This document shows positions 8,297 through 15,970 of a stretch of DNA of 64,000 nt, piece by piece. Under the pieces are notes generated by a model, which saw nothing but the letters and a program-made list of their open reading frames with translations, searched no databases and had not been told where the DNA came from. The translations under genes and the position numbers were made by a program. The stretch's first letter is position 1. Each line of letters opens with the position of its first letter. Origin of the DNA: Phascolarctobacterium faecium DSM 14760 (GTDB lineage: Bacteria; Bacillota; Negativicutes; Acidaminococcales; Acidaminococcaceae); the NCBI RefSeq assembly GCF_003269275.1, contig NZ_QLTS01000002.1, positions 152,018 through 216,017 of the forward strand. The letters are read 5' to 3'.

Positions 8297-8947
8297 TCAA
8301 TCATACTTCGAAAATCTTTTTTCCAGTTTGTCAAATCCGTAGGTCAAAACCAGCGTCATCAGCAGATAAAAAACACCGGCTACAAGAAACGGAGTAATAC
8401 TGAAATCACGCTGCACCAGATTACGTGTCGTCCGCAGCAGATCATTCATTGCCAAAACATAAATCAAAGAAGTATCTTTAACCAGAGTTATCGTCTCATT
8501 GCTGACAGGCGGCAGGATAATGCGAAAAACCTGCGGCAGAATAATACGGCGCATGGTCTGTACATAATTCATGCCCAAAGTACGGGCCGCTTCATACTGG
8601 CCTTTAGGAATAGCCTGGATACCGGCGCGGAAAATTTCGCAGAAATAAGCGGCATAATTAAGTACAAACGCAAAAATAGCCGCCTGAAAATCATCCATCC
8701 TGATCCCGATACCGGGAATAAAGGGCAATCCGTAATAAACGAATAAAAGCTGCAGCATCAGCGGCGTTCCGCGCAGAAGCCAGACATAGACACCAACGGC
8801 ACTGCGCAGACTGCCAAGTGACGAAACCCTCGCCAGAGCAAGCAGTATACCTAAAGGTATTGACAAAACAATAGTAATAAAAAACAATTTTAAAGTTTCG
8901 ATCGTTCCCAGCCACATCTGCGGCAGGATGGAAATAATATAATCCAT
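8297..8947 (-). CDS. Polar amino-acid ABC transporter permease (HisM/GlnP type)
   Basis: A 216-residue inner-membrane permease with about five helices and the EAA loop for ATPase contact (GQYEAARTLGMNY). It belongs to the His/Glu/Gln/Arg permease family (HEQRo). The start at 8947 is set by GGAG 7 bases upstream; the frame extends to an ATG at 8968 that has no site. It ends 12 bases before the ATPase gene. A hairpin between this gene and the binding-protein gene should lower its expression relative to the binding protein. Confidence 0.9.
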   Translation of the reverse strand: MDYIISILPQMWLGTIETLKLFFITIVLSIPLGILLALARVSSLGSLRSAVGVYVWLLRGTPLMLQLLFVYYGLPFIPGIGIRMDDFQAAIFAFVLNYAAYFCEIFRAGIQAIPKGQYEAARTLGMNYVQTMRRIILPQVFRIILPPVSNETITLVKDTSLIYVLAMNDLLRTTRNLVQRDFSITPFLVAGVFYLLMTLVLTYGFDKLEKRFSKYD

Positions 8948-8983
8948 TATGAGTCTCCGTATCTGCATTAAAAATAAGTAGAG

Positions 8984-9014
8984 TAAAAGGGCCGACAGCT
9001 CATGCCATCGGCCC
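8984..9014 (-). terminator. Intra-operon hairpin, likely leaky terminator
   Basis: Stem GGGCCGA / TCGGCCC (8989-8995, 9008-9014) followed on the minus strand by only four U. It lies between binding protein and permease, an arrangement that commonly gives more binding protein than permease. Confidence 0.65.
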
Positions 9015-9022
9015 GGAGCTTA

Positions 9023-9793
9023 TTAATATTTAGTGATGTCAACACCCATCCATTGTTCAGAAATCTTTTTCATGGTGCCGTCTTTTTTCATTTCATCCAG
9101 TGCCTTGTTGATTTTCTCACTGTATTCTTTATCATCTTTGCGGAAAGCAACCGCTACGACTTCGTCGCCCAGATTTTCTTCCAAAGCTACATATTTATCA
9201 GGATGTTTGACCATATAATAACGAGCCAGAACAGCGTCAACTACCATGGCATCGATACGGCCGGCGTCCATATCCATATAAACAGCAGCAAAGTCAGGAT
9301 ATTTTCTGTAATCTTTCAGGGAAGCCCTCAGTTCATTATTTCTGTCAAGAATATAAGAACCGGTACTGTCATCCTGTACTGCCAGAACTTTACCCTTCAA
9401 ATCAGCAATTTTAGTAATCTCAGACCCTTTAGGAACAACTACCAGCTGAGCATTTACCATATAGGGCTTGGAGAGCGTATAAGCTTCCTGACGCTCCGGG
9501 TTGACTGTAAAGCAGTTCCAGATCGCATCGATACGCTTACCCTTGATCTCTGCTTCCTTGGAAGCCCAGTCGATCGGTTTAAATTCTACTTCCATACCAG
9601 CACGCTTGCAGGCTTCTTTAGCGAGGTCGATATCATAACCGACGATCTCGTTCTTTTCATTACGGAAGCCCATCGGCGCAAAATTGTCATCAAGACCTAT
9701 CACCATTTTTTTAGGACTGTCACTGCCGCAGCCTGCAACCAAAGACAAAGCCATCAGCAGCGTCATAGCCAAAAGTAAAAATTTCTTCATCAT
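9023..9793 (-). CDS. Polar amino-acid binding lipoprotein (SBP family 3)
   Basis: A 256-residue substrate-binding protein. The signal peptide ends in the lipobox LVAGC (Cys at residue 22), so it is a lipoprotein facing the periplasm. The mature part has the family 3 pattern: IGLDDNFAPMGFRNEK, VGYDIDLAKE, IDAIWNCFTVNPER, and DSTGSYIL. An Asp-rich, Trp-containing pocket suggests a polar amino acid such as glutamine, cystine or arginine, but I cannot choose. Two consecutive ATGs (9793, 9790) follow AGAGGGGG; either may be used. First gene of the three-gene uptake operon. Confidence 0.92.
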   Translation of the reverse strand: MMKKFLLLAMTLLMALSLVAGCGSDSPKKMVIGLDDNFAPMGFRNEKNEIVGYDIDLAKEACKRAGMEVEFKPIDWASKEAEIKGKRIDAIWNCFTVNPERQEAYTLSKPYMVNAQLVVVPKGSEITKIADLKGKVLAVQDDSTGSYILDRNNELRASLKDYRKYPDFAAVYMDMDAGRIDAMVVDAVLARYYMVKHPDKYVALEENLGDEVVAVAFRKDDKEYSEKINKALDEMKKDGTMKKISEQWMGVDITKY

Positions 9794-9833
9794 CCATCCC
9801 CCTCTAAGGTGTTGTTTTCTTACTACGCTTTTG

Positions 9834-9862
9834 ATTATACTTTAGTATGCTAAATTTGTAAA
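9834..9862 (-). promoter_or_regulatory. Promoter of the amino-acid ABC operon with dyad in the spacer
   Basis: Minus strand: TTTACA (9862-9857), 17-bp spacer, perfect TATAAT (9839-9834). The spacer holds the inverted repeat TTTAG-N4-CTAAA (9841-9854), a possible repressor site. Confidence 0.65.
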
Positions 9863-9962
9863 GAGGTAAATTGATTTTTTTTGAAATTTTTTGCAGGAAT
9901 TTTCCTTACAGCTGCGAATCTTATTTCAACAGCAGTATTTTATAACGAAAGAGGGGCTTGTG

Positions 9963-10307
9963 ATGATCGTCACTGAAAGAAAAACCGATATTTTTGAACG
10001 CCGGGCCGGCGGTAAAGGCAATACTATTATGGAGCACATCGTCGATGAAAATGTTTACGGCGGCAAAATAGCCGCTTATGCGCGCGTAATTCTTAAACCC
10101 GGCTGTTCACTCGGTTACCACAAACATGAAGGCACCAGCGAAACTATTTATATCCTGCAGGGTACGGCCTTATATAATGACAATGGCACTGAAAGCACGC
10201 TGACTGCAGGCGCAGTTGTTTTCTGCCCCGAAGGCGAAAGCCACAGCATCGAAAATATTGGTCAGGATGACCTGTTGGCTATGGCGCTGATCGTCAACGA
10301 AAAATAA
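9963..10307 (+). CDS. Small cupin-domain protein
   Basis: A 114-residue single cupin. Metal-site motif 1 is G-x-SLGYHKHEGTSETIYILQG (two His and the Glu), motif 2 is GAVVFCPEGESHSIEN (third His). Such proteins bind a divalent metal and act as small isomerases, dioxygenases or sugar-binding domains; no substrate can be named. The start at 9963 follows GAAAGAGGGG by 6 bases; the frame runs further upstream without a site, and a GTG at 9960 is a weaker alternative. It is divergent from the amino-acid ABC operon and ends at a terminator. Confidence 0.85.
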   Translation: MIVTERKTDIFERRAGGKGNTIMEHIVDENVYGGKIAAYARVILKPGCSLGYHKHEGTSETIYILQGTALYNDNGTESTLTAGAVVFCPEGESHSIENIGQDDLLAMALIVNEK

Positions 10308-10332
10308 ATTTCAAACAATTACAAAACATATT

Positions 10333-10372
10333 AAAACACTGCTGTGAACTTTAGTTCACAGCAGTGTTTTTC
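10333..10372. terminator. Long-stem terminator between convergent genes
   Basis: A 17-bp perfect stem (10333-10349, 10354-10370; core CACTGCTGTGAAC) with flanking A and T runs. Confidence 0.88.
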
Positions 10373-10418
10373 CATTTATTCGGATTTATTTTACTGCTCG
10401 CAGCAACGCGGAGCTCAC

Positions 10419-12941
10419 TTAGAACGTGAACCTTAGCCCGGCGTTGACGCTCCACTTTTTGTTGATGTCGCCGCTGAAGCCGCGTGTCACTTCACCGTAG
10501 AAGTTGCCCGTTTTGCTGATCCTGACGTTGCCGCCCAGACCCAGCTCAAACCATGTATCACCGTAGTCATTGTGCTTCGTTAATATATCGTTCGTGCCCC
10601 CTGCGTCCGAGGTCAAAACCAGGTCGCGCTCACCGGCAAATTCGTGCAGCAGGTCGGCTTTCAGGTAGATATCGCTGCCGTTTTCTATCTTCTGTCCCAT
10701 GACGAAGCCGATACGCCCGAGGGCGCTGTTCATGCCTTCGATACGGCCATTGGCCCCACGGTCGGTGGTGTAGTCGATGCTGCCCAGCCTGCCAAGTGTG
10801 AATTGGGCATTAGGCTCGATGAACAGCCCTCTCTCCAGATCAAAGCGTTTGCCGTATTCGACGCTGACGCTGCAGGCGTGCTGCTTGTATTCGGCTTTGT
10901 CAGGGTAGTCGCCGTAGGATTCCAAATCAGTCGATACGATGCCGTAACGGGCCGTGACATTGGTATAACTGCCGTTATCTGCCGTCCACACGCTGTACAG
11001 GCTGAAGCTTTTCAGTTTGTCTTTGCCGCTGCCCGGGCTGTAGCTGCCTGTGCCGTCGCCGTAGTCTACCGCCAGGCCGTAGATGCTTTTGGCGTTATCG
11101 GCTTTGTCGTAACCAAACTGGTACAGGTTGTAGCGGCCTTCGTAGTTATCGCCGCTGAACCTGCCCGCCTGCGTACGGGCCCAGATGCCGTCCGCGTGTT
11201 CACTGCCGTTGCCCAGTGCTCCCAGACGGCTGCGCAGGCTGTCGTTGGTGTTGCGCCACAGGGCGTAGCTGTTGTTGGCTGCCTCCAAAAGTACCCGGGT
11301 GTCGTTATTGGCAGTTTTGGCTACTTTTGTCAGATACCAGTTGTTGGCCGACTGCCCCAGCGTGTCGCCTTTGGCCAGGGTCGGGTCGATGTCCCACAGG
11401 CCGCCGGCATTGAATCCTTTGCCTTCAAAGGTCAGTTTGCCGCTGTTATCGGTGATCAACAGCTGTTTATGTTCACCTGTGACCTGGATGCCGTTCAGCT
11501 TGCTCAGGTCCCTGATCTGGACGTAGTGGATGCCGACGTCGGCATCTTTGATGATCAATTTATCACTGTTGCTGTCATTGTCGCTGCCAAGGTCGGTATC
11601 CATGATAAAGGTGTTGCCGCTGCCGCTCAGTTTGTCGATGGTCAGGGTCTCGTAGGCAGGAGGGATAAAGGCTCTGTTCCTGCCGAAGCTGTGGTCCGTC
11701 ATATCAATACTGGCGTTAGTGGCTGACAGGGTGCCGTTGATGGCAAAACTGCCGCCGCTGACTGCTGACAGTTCCAGACTGCCGCCTGTCATCGTGAGAC
11801 CGCTGACGATGCCGCCGCTGGCGAGCTGCATCATGCCGCCGCTAACTTCGGTTGCCAGGGCTGTGCCGCCGCTGGCGATATTCTGCGTGCCGCCGTTGAT
11901 GGTGGTATTGGCTGCTGTGCCGCCTGTCAAAACAGCCTGCGTGCCGCTATTCAGGGCTCTGACCGTGCCCACGCCGCCGGCAGAGACTGTCTGCGCACCG
12001 CCATTCATGCTGTTGGCGATACCTGTCTGCCCAGCTGTCAAATTCCAGCTATCGCCTGCCGTTACCGTCCCGACAATGCCAGTGCCGCCGCCCGAGATGA
12101 TCTGCTTTGCTGTAACGTGCTCGACATAGCCAGTGCCGCCGCTGGCTATTTGCTGCTGGCCGCCTAAAATCCCCAGGGCTGAACCCACGCCACCGCTGCC
12201 TATTTGCTGCGCACCGCCATTCATGGTGCTGACCGTACCGCTGCCGCCGCTGGAGATAGTCTGATTGCCGCCATTAATGGTGCTGACCGTGCCCACGCCG
12301 CCATTGGAGATACTCTGAAAGCCGTTGTTTATGGTACCGACTGTGCCCTTGCCGCCGCTGAAGATATTTTGCGAACCAAACCAGTTGTCTATAGTGCTGA
12401 CCGTACCACTGCCGCCGCTGAAGATATTCTGCAGGCCGATCTTCATCGTGCTGACTGTACCCTTACCGCCGCTGAAGATATACTGAAGGCCGCTGTTCAT
12501 GACGCTTACCGTACCCACGCCGCCGCTGGCGATATTCTGCTGGGCGCCGTTCATAGTGCTGACCGTACCGCTGCCGCCGATGGAGATATTCTGCGTGCCG
12601 CCGTTCATGGTACTGACCGTGCCGCTCTGCCCGGCAGTTATATTCTGGCCATCGCCGGAAACCATGGAAGCTACGCTGGCATTGCCGTCATACTCAGTTG
12701 CTTCGGCCCGGGCGAATATGGCCCGGTCCACCATGTCTGCCAGCTGCGGCAGCACGGCGTAGTCCAAAGGCTCGGCCTCGCTGCGTGCCGGCTGCGGCGC
12801 AGCAACCAGCTTCTGTTCTGCCCCGGCCAGCGCTGCCAGCGGAGCTACTGTGTTCACAAGGTTCATGCCCATGACTACTGTCGCCAGGATCTTTTCCGCT
12901 TTCTTTTTGTCCATACCTCTGCTTTTTCCGTTGTTTTTCAT
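10419..12941 (-). CDS. Autotransporter with strand-loop-strand repeat passenger (O-heptosylation target type)
   Basis: An 840-residue secreted surface protein. Residues 1-45 form an extended signal region (basic KKKAEK then a hydrophobic stretch ending near ALAG). About residues 95-395 are roughly sixteen repeats of ~19 residues, pattern GGxQNIxSGGxGTVSTMN, the strand-loop-strand type that forms a beta-helix and is modified with heptose in AIDA-I/TibA proteins. A linker follows, and the last ~280 residues form the outer-membrane beta-barrel ending in the aromatic GLRFTF. The ATG overlaps the TGA of the methyltransferase gene as ATGA, which fixes the start; a GTG at 12971 is rejected. A predicted adhesin or biofilm factor; it proves an outer membrane. 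Confidence 0.9.
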   Translation of the reverse strand: MKNNGKSRGMDKKKAEKILATVVMGMNLVNTVAPLAALAGAEQKLVAAPQPARSEAEPLDYAVLPQLADMVDRAIFARAEATEYDGNASVASMVSGDGQNITAGQSGTVSTMNGGTQNISIGGSGTVSTMNGAQQNIASGGVGTVSVMNSGLQYIFSGGKGTVSTMKIGLQNIFSGGSGTVSTIDNWFGSQNIFSGGKGTVGTINNGFQSISNGGVGTVSTINGGNQTISSGGSGTVSTMNGGAQQIGSGGVGSALGILGGQQQIASGGTGYVEHVTAKQIISGGGTGIVGTVTAGDSWNLTAGQTGIANSMNGGAQTVSAGGVGTVRALNSGTQAVLTGGTAANTTINGGTQNIASGGTALATEVSGGMMQLASGGIVSGLTMTGGSLELSAVSGGSFAINGTLSATNASIDMTDHSFGRNRAFIPPAYETLTIDKLSGSGNTFIMDTDLGSDNDSNSDKLIIKDADVGIHYVQIRDLSKLNGIQVTGEHKQLLITDNSGKLTFEGKGFNAGGLWDIDPTLAKGDTLGQSANNWYLTKVAKTANNDTRVLLEAANNSYALWRNTNDSLRSRLGALGNGSEHADGIWARTQAGRFSGDNYEGRYNLYQFGYDKADNAKSIYGLAVDYGDGTGSYSPGSGKDKLKSFSLYSVWTADNGSYTNVTARYGIVSTDLESYGDYPDKAEYKQHACSVSVEYGKRFDLERGLFIEPNAQFTLGRLGSIDYTTDRGANGRIEGMNSALGRIGFVMGQKIENGSDIYLKADLLHEFAGERDLVLTSDAGGTNDILTKHNDYGDTWFELGLGGNVRISKTGNFYGEVTRGFSGDINKKWSVNAGLRFTF
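11750..12660 (-). repeat. Array of ~57-bp coding repeats in the autotransporter passenger
   Basis: About sixteen imperfect units of roughly 57 bp, each encoding ~19 residues around the consensus SGGxGTVSTMNGGxQNI. Units nearest the N terminus are most alike; later ones diverge. Most units keep reading frame, so gain or loss of a unit would change passenger length without truncation. Confidence 0.8.
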
Positions 12942-13612
12942 TGGCCTGTCTTCTTTCCATATACTCGGCACCAGTGTTTAGTTACTACCGATATTTTCTC
13001 CGCAGCCAGTTCCAGTTCGCTAAGAGCTGTGAACTGCTGCTCCAAAAGTGCAGCCACGTCTGCCGATGCTTCCGGCTGTTCGTCGATGTAGAATTTTTTG
13101 CGGCCGTTTTCGCTGTCTATCACCGGCACTGCACGGTGTTTTAAATTCAGCACCAGCAGTTTATCGGCTACCGCCCGGCTCAGCAGCTTTATGTCATGGG
13201 CCGGGTCGAAGACGTGCTGCAGGACATAGACTGCTATGGCGCAGTCTGCCTTTAGTCCGCCACGCTCTGCCAGGGCGCAGAACATTTCGTAGGAGATGAC
13301 GCTGAAGCGGTCGCTGTTTACATACTCTGCCGCCATACGGCGCATGTCGGGCGAGATATCGACTCCCAGCACCCGGCAGTCGTACTGCTCAAGCAGGGCT
13401 TTGGACAGCCTGCCTATGCCGCAGCCAAAGTCCAACACTGTTTTGCCGTTTAAATCGCCCAGTCCACCGGCAAACAGAGTTTTCATGTATTCTGTTTCCC
13501 GCTCCCAACGCTGGCGGTAGTCACCGCCCTGCTGTTCTTCTGTCAGGATGATGTTTTTTGCCTGTTCCAGGTCCTGTACTTTGAACATGTCTTTGTAGTA
13601 GTAAAGGCTCAT
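12938..13612 (-). CDS. SAM-dependent methyltransferase within the autotransporter glycosylation cassette
   Basis: A 224-residue class I methyltransferase. Motif I is VLDFGCGIGRLSKAL (SAM binding), followed by the acidic ribose contact GVDISPDM and a CAIAVYVLQHV motif. The substrate is not evident. It is locked between the O-heptosyltransferase and the autotransporter by ATGA overlaps on both sides (13612-13609 and 12941-12938), implying coupled translation and a joint role, perhaps methylating the protein-linked heptose or the passenger itself. That role is inference; I do not know of a described methyltransferase at this position. No membrane segment; cytoplasmic. Confidence 0.85.
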   Translation of the reverse strand: MSLYYYKDMFKVQDLEQAKNIILTEEQQGGDYRQRWERETEYMKTLFAGGLGDLNGKTVLDFGCGIGRLSKALLEQYDCRVLGVDISPDMRRMAAEYVNSDRFSVISYEMFCALAERGGLKADCAIAVYVLQHVFDPAHDIKLLSRAVADKLLVLNLKHRAVPVIDSENGRKKFYIDEQPEASADVAALLEQQFTALSELELAAEKISVVTKHWCRVYGKKTGQ

Positions 13613-14970
13613 TTTTTTATCAGCTCCTGTTTCTTTTTTGTTGCCGCTGCTTTAGCTTTACCTTTGCCTGCTTCTGCTGCCAGCGGGTCCAGTTTGTGAT
13701 CTGCCATCAGCCGGTCGATGACTTTGTTTACCGCTTCCGGCGTGATGTAACGGCTGCATTCATACTGACGTTCTGTTCCTTTCAGCCGCGGGCACCATTC
13801 AAAGTCTTTATGGTCGAAGACTATCTGCGTATCGTTCCAGCAGCCGTTGCAGACGTGGTAGTTGATGACCCGATAGGGAGTGGCAAATTCGTTCAGCGGC
13901 AGGGTGAAGCCGCTGATGAGCACGACAGGTATGCCAACGCCGTTGGCCAGCCAGCTGAGGCCGCTGGACAGGCCGACAAAGAAGTCGGCCTGTGCCAAAA
14001 GGTCGATACGTTCCTGCAGGGGCAGCTTGCCGGTAAAGTCTTCCGCCCCGTAGGGGATGATGTTGAAGCGGCTGTTCATGCCGTAGACGTTTTCGCGGTC
14101 GATGCACAGTACCCGGTAGCCTTTGGCCTGCAGGTATTTGACGACGCCCAGCCAGCCGCCGCCGTTGTTCCAGTATTTGGCCTGGCTGCTGGACTGGGCG
14201 GCGATGCAGACGTAGGGTTCTTGGATCCTGCGCTTTTTGTCCTGGGGCAGCAGCTTTACGCTGAGCTGGGGCGGTTCGCCGCCTTCGTCCAGTCCCAGGA
14301 TCATGGCCGCGTTCTGGTGCAGGCCCCGGATGCGGAAGTCTGACGGCTGATGTACCCGGTCGTCGCAGGGGAAGAAGATGCCCATGTAGTAGCTGGCGTA
14401 CAGTCCTTCCGGCCGTTCTTCCGGCTGGACGAAGTTTATTTCCGGGTAGGACGGTTTGAACAGTTCGGCCAGTTCTGCGGCCATGGCGCAGTAAAGCTGG
14501 CAGCCGTGTTTTTGCCGGAAGGCTTCCGCGTAGGGGAACCAGGCCAGGATGTCTCCCAGTATCCCGACGGGGAATTTGAGCAGTACTTTTTTGCCGCGCA
14601 GGTCCAGGTCGTGGGCAAAGATCAGTTGATCTTTTTCGTATACTTCGATGCGAAAATCAACAAAATACTTTTTGCTGCTGGTGACCAAAACGCCGCTGGC
14701 AGGGGCGTCGTAGACGGTGAGGCAGGCTTTACGGTCGATGAATTTTACCCGGTATTCGCCCTGGGGCACGGTGACGCGCACGCCGTAGTTGAAGTCGAAC
14801 CTGATGCCTGCGCTGCCGCTTTCCTGCTGCACTTCGCCGGCGTCGAACATCATATAGGGTCTGGGCGCTGCAGGTGCAGGCTTTTCGATGCCGGCGGCCG
14901 GGGCCTTGCCCTGCCCTTTGCCCATTATGGCCGCAAGCTCTGCTTCGCCTGCTGATTTTATTTCTGTCAT
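13609..14970 (-). CDS. Autotransporter strand-loop-strand O-heptosyltransferase (BAHT/TibC type)
   Basis: A 453-residue glycosyltransferase of the bacterial autotransporter heptosyltransferase family, which moves heptose from ADP-heptose onto Ser of passenger repeats in the cytoplasm. An N-terminal beta domain (from RPYMMFDAGEVQQE) is followed by GT-B halves: LKFPVGILGDILAWFPYAEAF and the donor-site segment GLSSGLSWLANGVGIPVVLISG. The family's metal-binding Cys finger is present as CNGC, then two more Cys (WCPRL, YECSR). The start at 14970 is 8 bases after GGGAG; a GTG at 14976 is too close to it. First gene of a coupled three-gene cassette ending in the autotransporter. Confidence 0.88.
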   Translation of the reverse strand: MTEIKSAGEAELAAIMGKGQGKAPAAGIEKPAPAAPRPYMMFDAGEVQQESGSAGIRFDFNYGVRVTVPQGEYRVKFIDRKACLTVYDAPASGVLVTSSKKYFVDFRIEVYEKDQLIFAHDLDLRGKKVLLKFPVGILGDILAWFPYAEAFRQKHGCQLYCAMAAELAELFKPSYPEINFVQPEERPEGLYASYYMGIFFPCDDRVHQPSDFRIRGLHQNAAMILGLDEGGEPPQLSVKLLPQDKKRRIQEPYVCIAAQSSSQAKYWNNGGGWLGVVKYLQAKGYRVLCIDRENVYGMNSRFNIIPYGAEDFTGKLPLQERIDLLAQADFFVGLSSGLSWLANGVGIPVVLISGFTLPLNEFATPYRVINYHVCNGCWNDTQIVFDHKDFEWCPRLKGTERQYECSRYITPEAVNKVIDRLMADHKLDPLAAEAGKGKAKAAATKKKQELIKK

Positions 14971-15052
14971 AGTCACATCTCCCTTTTTCAGATAGATTCT
15001 TTTGTTTTCTTTTGTTTTTCTTTTGTTAAAACGGTGTTTTTATTCCCCAGAG

Positions 15053-15094
15053 CAATAATCATAATTATTGTAGCACCTTTGTCCCCCCCACAAG
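15053..15094 (-). promoter_or_regulatory. Candidate cassette promoter with G7 tract and dyad
   Basis: Minus strand: TTGTGG (15093-15088), 15-bp spacer, TACAAT (15072-15067). A run of seven G (15089-15083) sits across the -35/spacer junction, and an inverted repeat CAATAAT-N4-ATTATTG (15053-15070) overlaps the -10. The spacer is 2 bp short of optimum, so tract length could set promoter strength. Confidence 0.45.
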
Positions 15095-15376
15095 ACATGC
15101 AAACGGATATTTATCAGAAACTTCCGTTTTGCCCCTCCCCGGCACTTATACAACAACCATCAGCGGGCAATGCTCCGCACGTGGTCATTGTCCTCCTGCT
15201 GCCCGCCTGCGCCGCTGGCGACAAGGAAACGTAAAAAAGAAAAACCCCGGATGCTTTGGCAAGTACCCGAGATCGGAGATCTATTCAAGTCCACACAAAA
15301 AATTTAGCCCCCAAAGGGCTAAGTATTCCGCAGTGTTGTTTTGCTATTTACTTTTTTTAAAACAGACGTACACTTA
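15095..15376. other. Intergenic region without a recognisable gene
   Basis: No frame has a convincing start site or family match. It holds a minus-strand hairpin with a U run (TTAGCCC / GGGCTAA, about 15305-15322, U run 15299-15304) that would stop leftward transcripts, and a small hairpin AACGGA / TCCGTT near 15111-15132. Confidence 0.4.
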
Positions 15377-15418
15377 AACACAAAACTCCGGCTTTCCAAC
15401 AGCCGGAGTTTTGTGTTT
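15377..15418. terminator. Long-stem terminator of the HD/YwgA-like operon
   Basis: An 18-bp perfect stem (15377-15394, 15401-15418; core AAAACTCCGGCT) abutting the stop codon at 15420. Confidence 0.88.
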
Positions 15419-15419
15419 A

Positions 15420-15935
15420 TCAGTTAAGATATTGATATTTTTTTAAGATACCCAGTTCTTTGTTCAGCTCACTCTCGGAAAACTTGCTGCCTTTTATCTG
15501 TTTGACTTGCTCAATAATTTTTTTATCATCGGCAGCAGATCGCAGCAAAGCTGTTGCTGCGTAATCCAATGTTGTCAGTGCTTCCAGTTCTAATGCTGTT
15601 TTTTTGCCAAATACTGATAAAACATCATCGACAATGTCTTGTTCCGTAGCCGTTAAGGCATTGTCCAGCTCTTCATCCGTACCGCAAAATTTGATAACAT
15701 GCGTCATGCCATGATCCGCATCGATCTCGATCATGTCTTCGCTTTCTAAAAAATGTAAAGCGTTGTCAAGTTTTTCGCTATAAGGCCCAAAAAAGTGGAT
15801 TTTATAATTCAGGCCAACCTCCACGCCTTTACGCTCTATCAAATACATCAGCTTCTGCACCATTTTTTTGCCCGGATCAGGATGCGCTGAACAAATTTTT
15901 TGAATTATGGAAGCACATTTTTTGATATAATCCAT
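15420..15935 (-). CDS. YwgA-like / possibly Panacea (SocA, DUF4065)-related protein
   Basis: A 171-residue soluble protein. The N-terminal half (KKMVQKLMYLIERKG, then YKIHFFGPYSEKL) matches the pattern of Bacillus YwgA and is reminiscent of the Panacea/SocA domain found in antitoxins and proteolytic adaptors. The start at 15935 was chosen for the GGGAGGT site 7 bases upstream; the frame reaches a TTG at 15974 that would overlap the previous gene. It is 35 bases downstream of an HD-domain hydrolase gene; in B. subtilis ywgA also lies by the HD gene ywfO, so the pair is conserved across phyla branches. Function unknown; antitoxin-like regulation of the HD enzyme is only a hypothesis. Confidence 0.55.
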   Translation of the reverse strand: MDYIKKCASIIQKICSAHPDPGKKMVQKLMYLIERKGVEVGLNYKIHFFGPYSEKLDNALHFLESEDMIEIDADHGMTHVIKFCGTDEELDNALTATEQDIVDDVLSVFGKKTALELEALTTLDYAATALLRSAADDKKIIEQVKQIKGSKFSESELNKELGILKKYQYLN

Positions 15936-15970
15936 AACATTACCTCCCTCTATTCTGCCTGAGACTCTAA

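Noticed and set aside
9002-9778. 258-codon plus-strand frame opposite the amino-acid binding protein
   Set aside because: The minus-strand gene has a lipobox and clear family motifs; the opposite frame begins inside its stop region with no ribosome site.
11750-12660. CRISPR-like array
   Set aside because: Repeats are contiguous, coding and imperfect, with no unique spacers; they are passenger repeats of the autotransporter.
10644-13091. Long plus-strand open frames (for example 10644-11726 and 12204-13091) opposite the autotransporter
   Set aside because: They mirror the high-GC repeats of the autotransporter on the other strand, have no ribosome binding sites and show low-complexity Ala/Val/Asp composition.
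13696-14955. Plus-strand open frames opposite the O-heptosyltransferase gene
   Set aside because: Frame-compatible shadows of a strongly supported gene; no start signals or family match.
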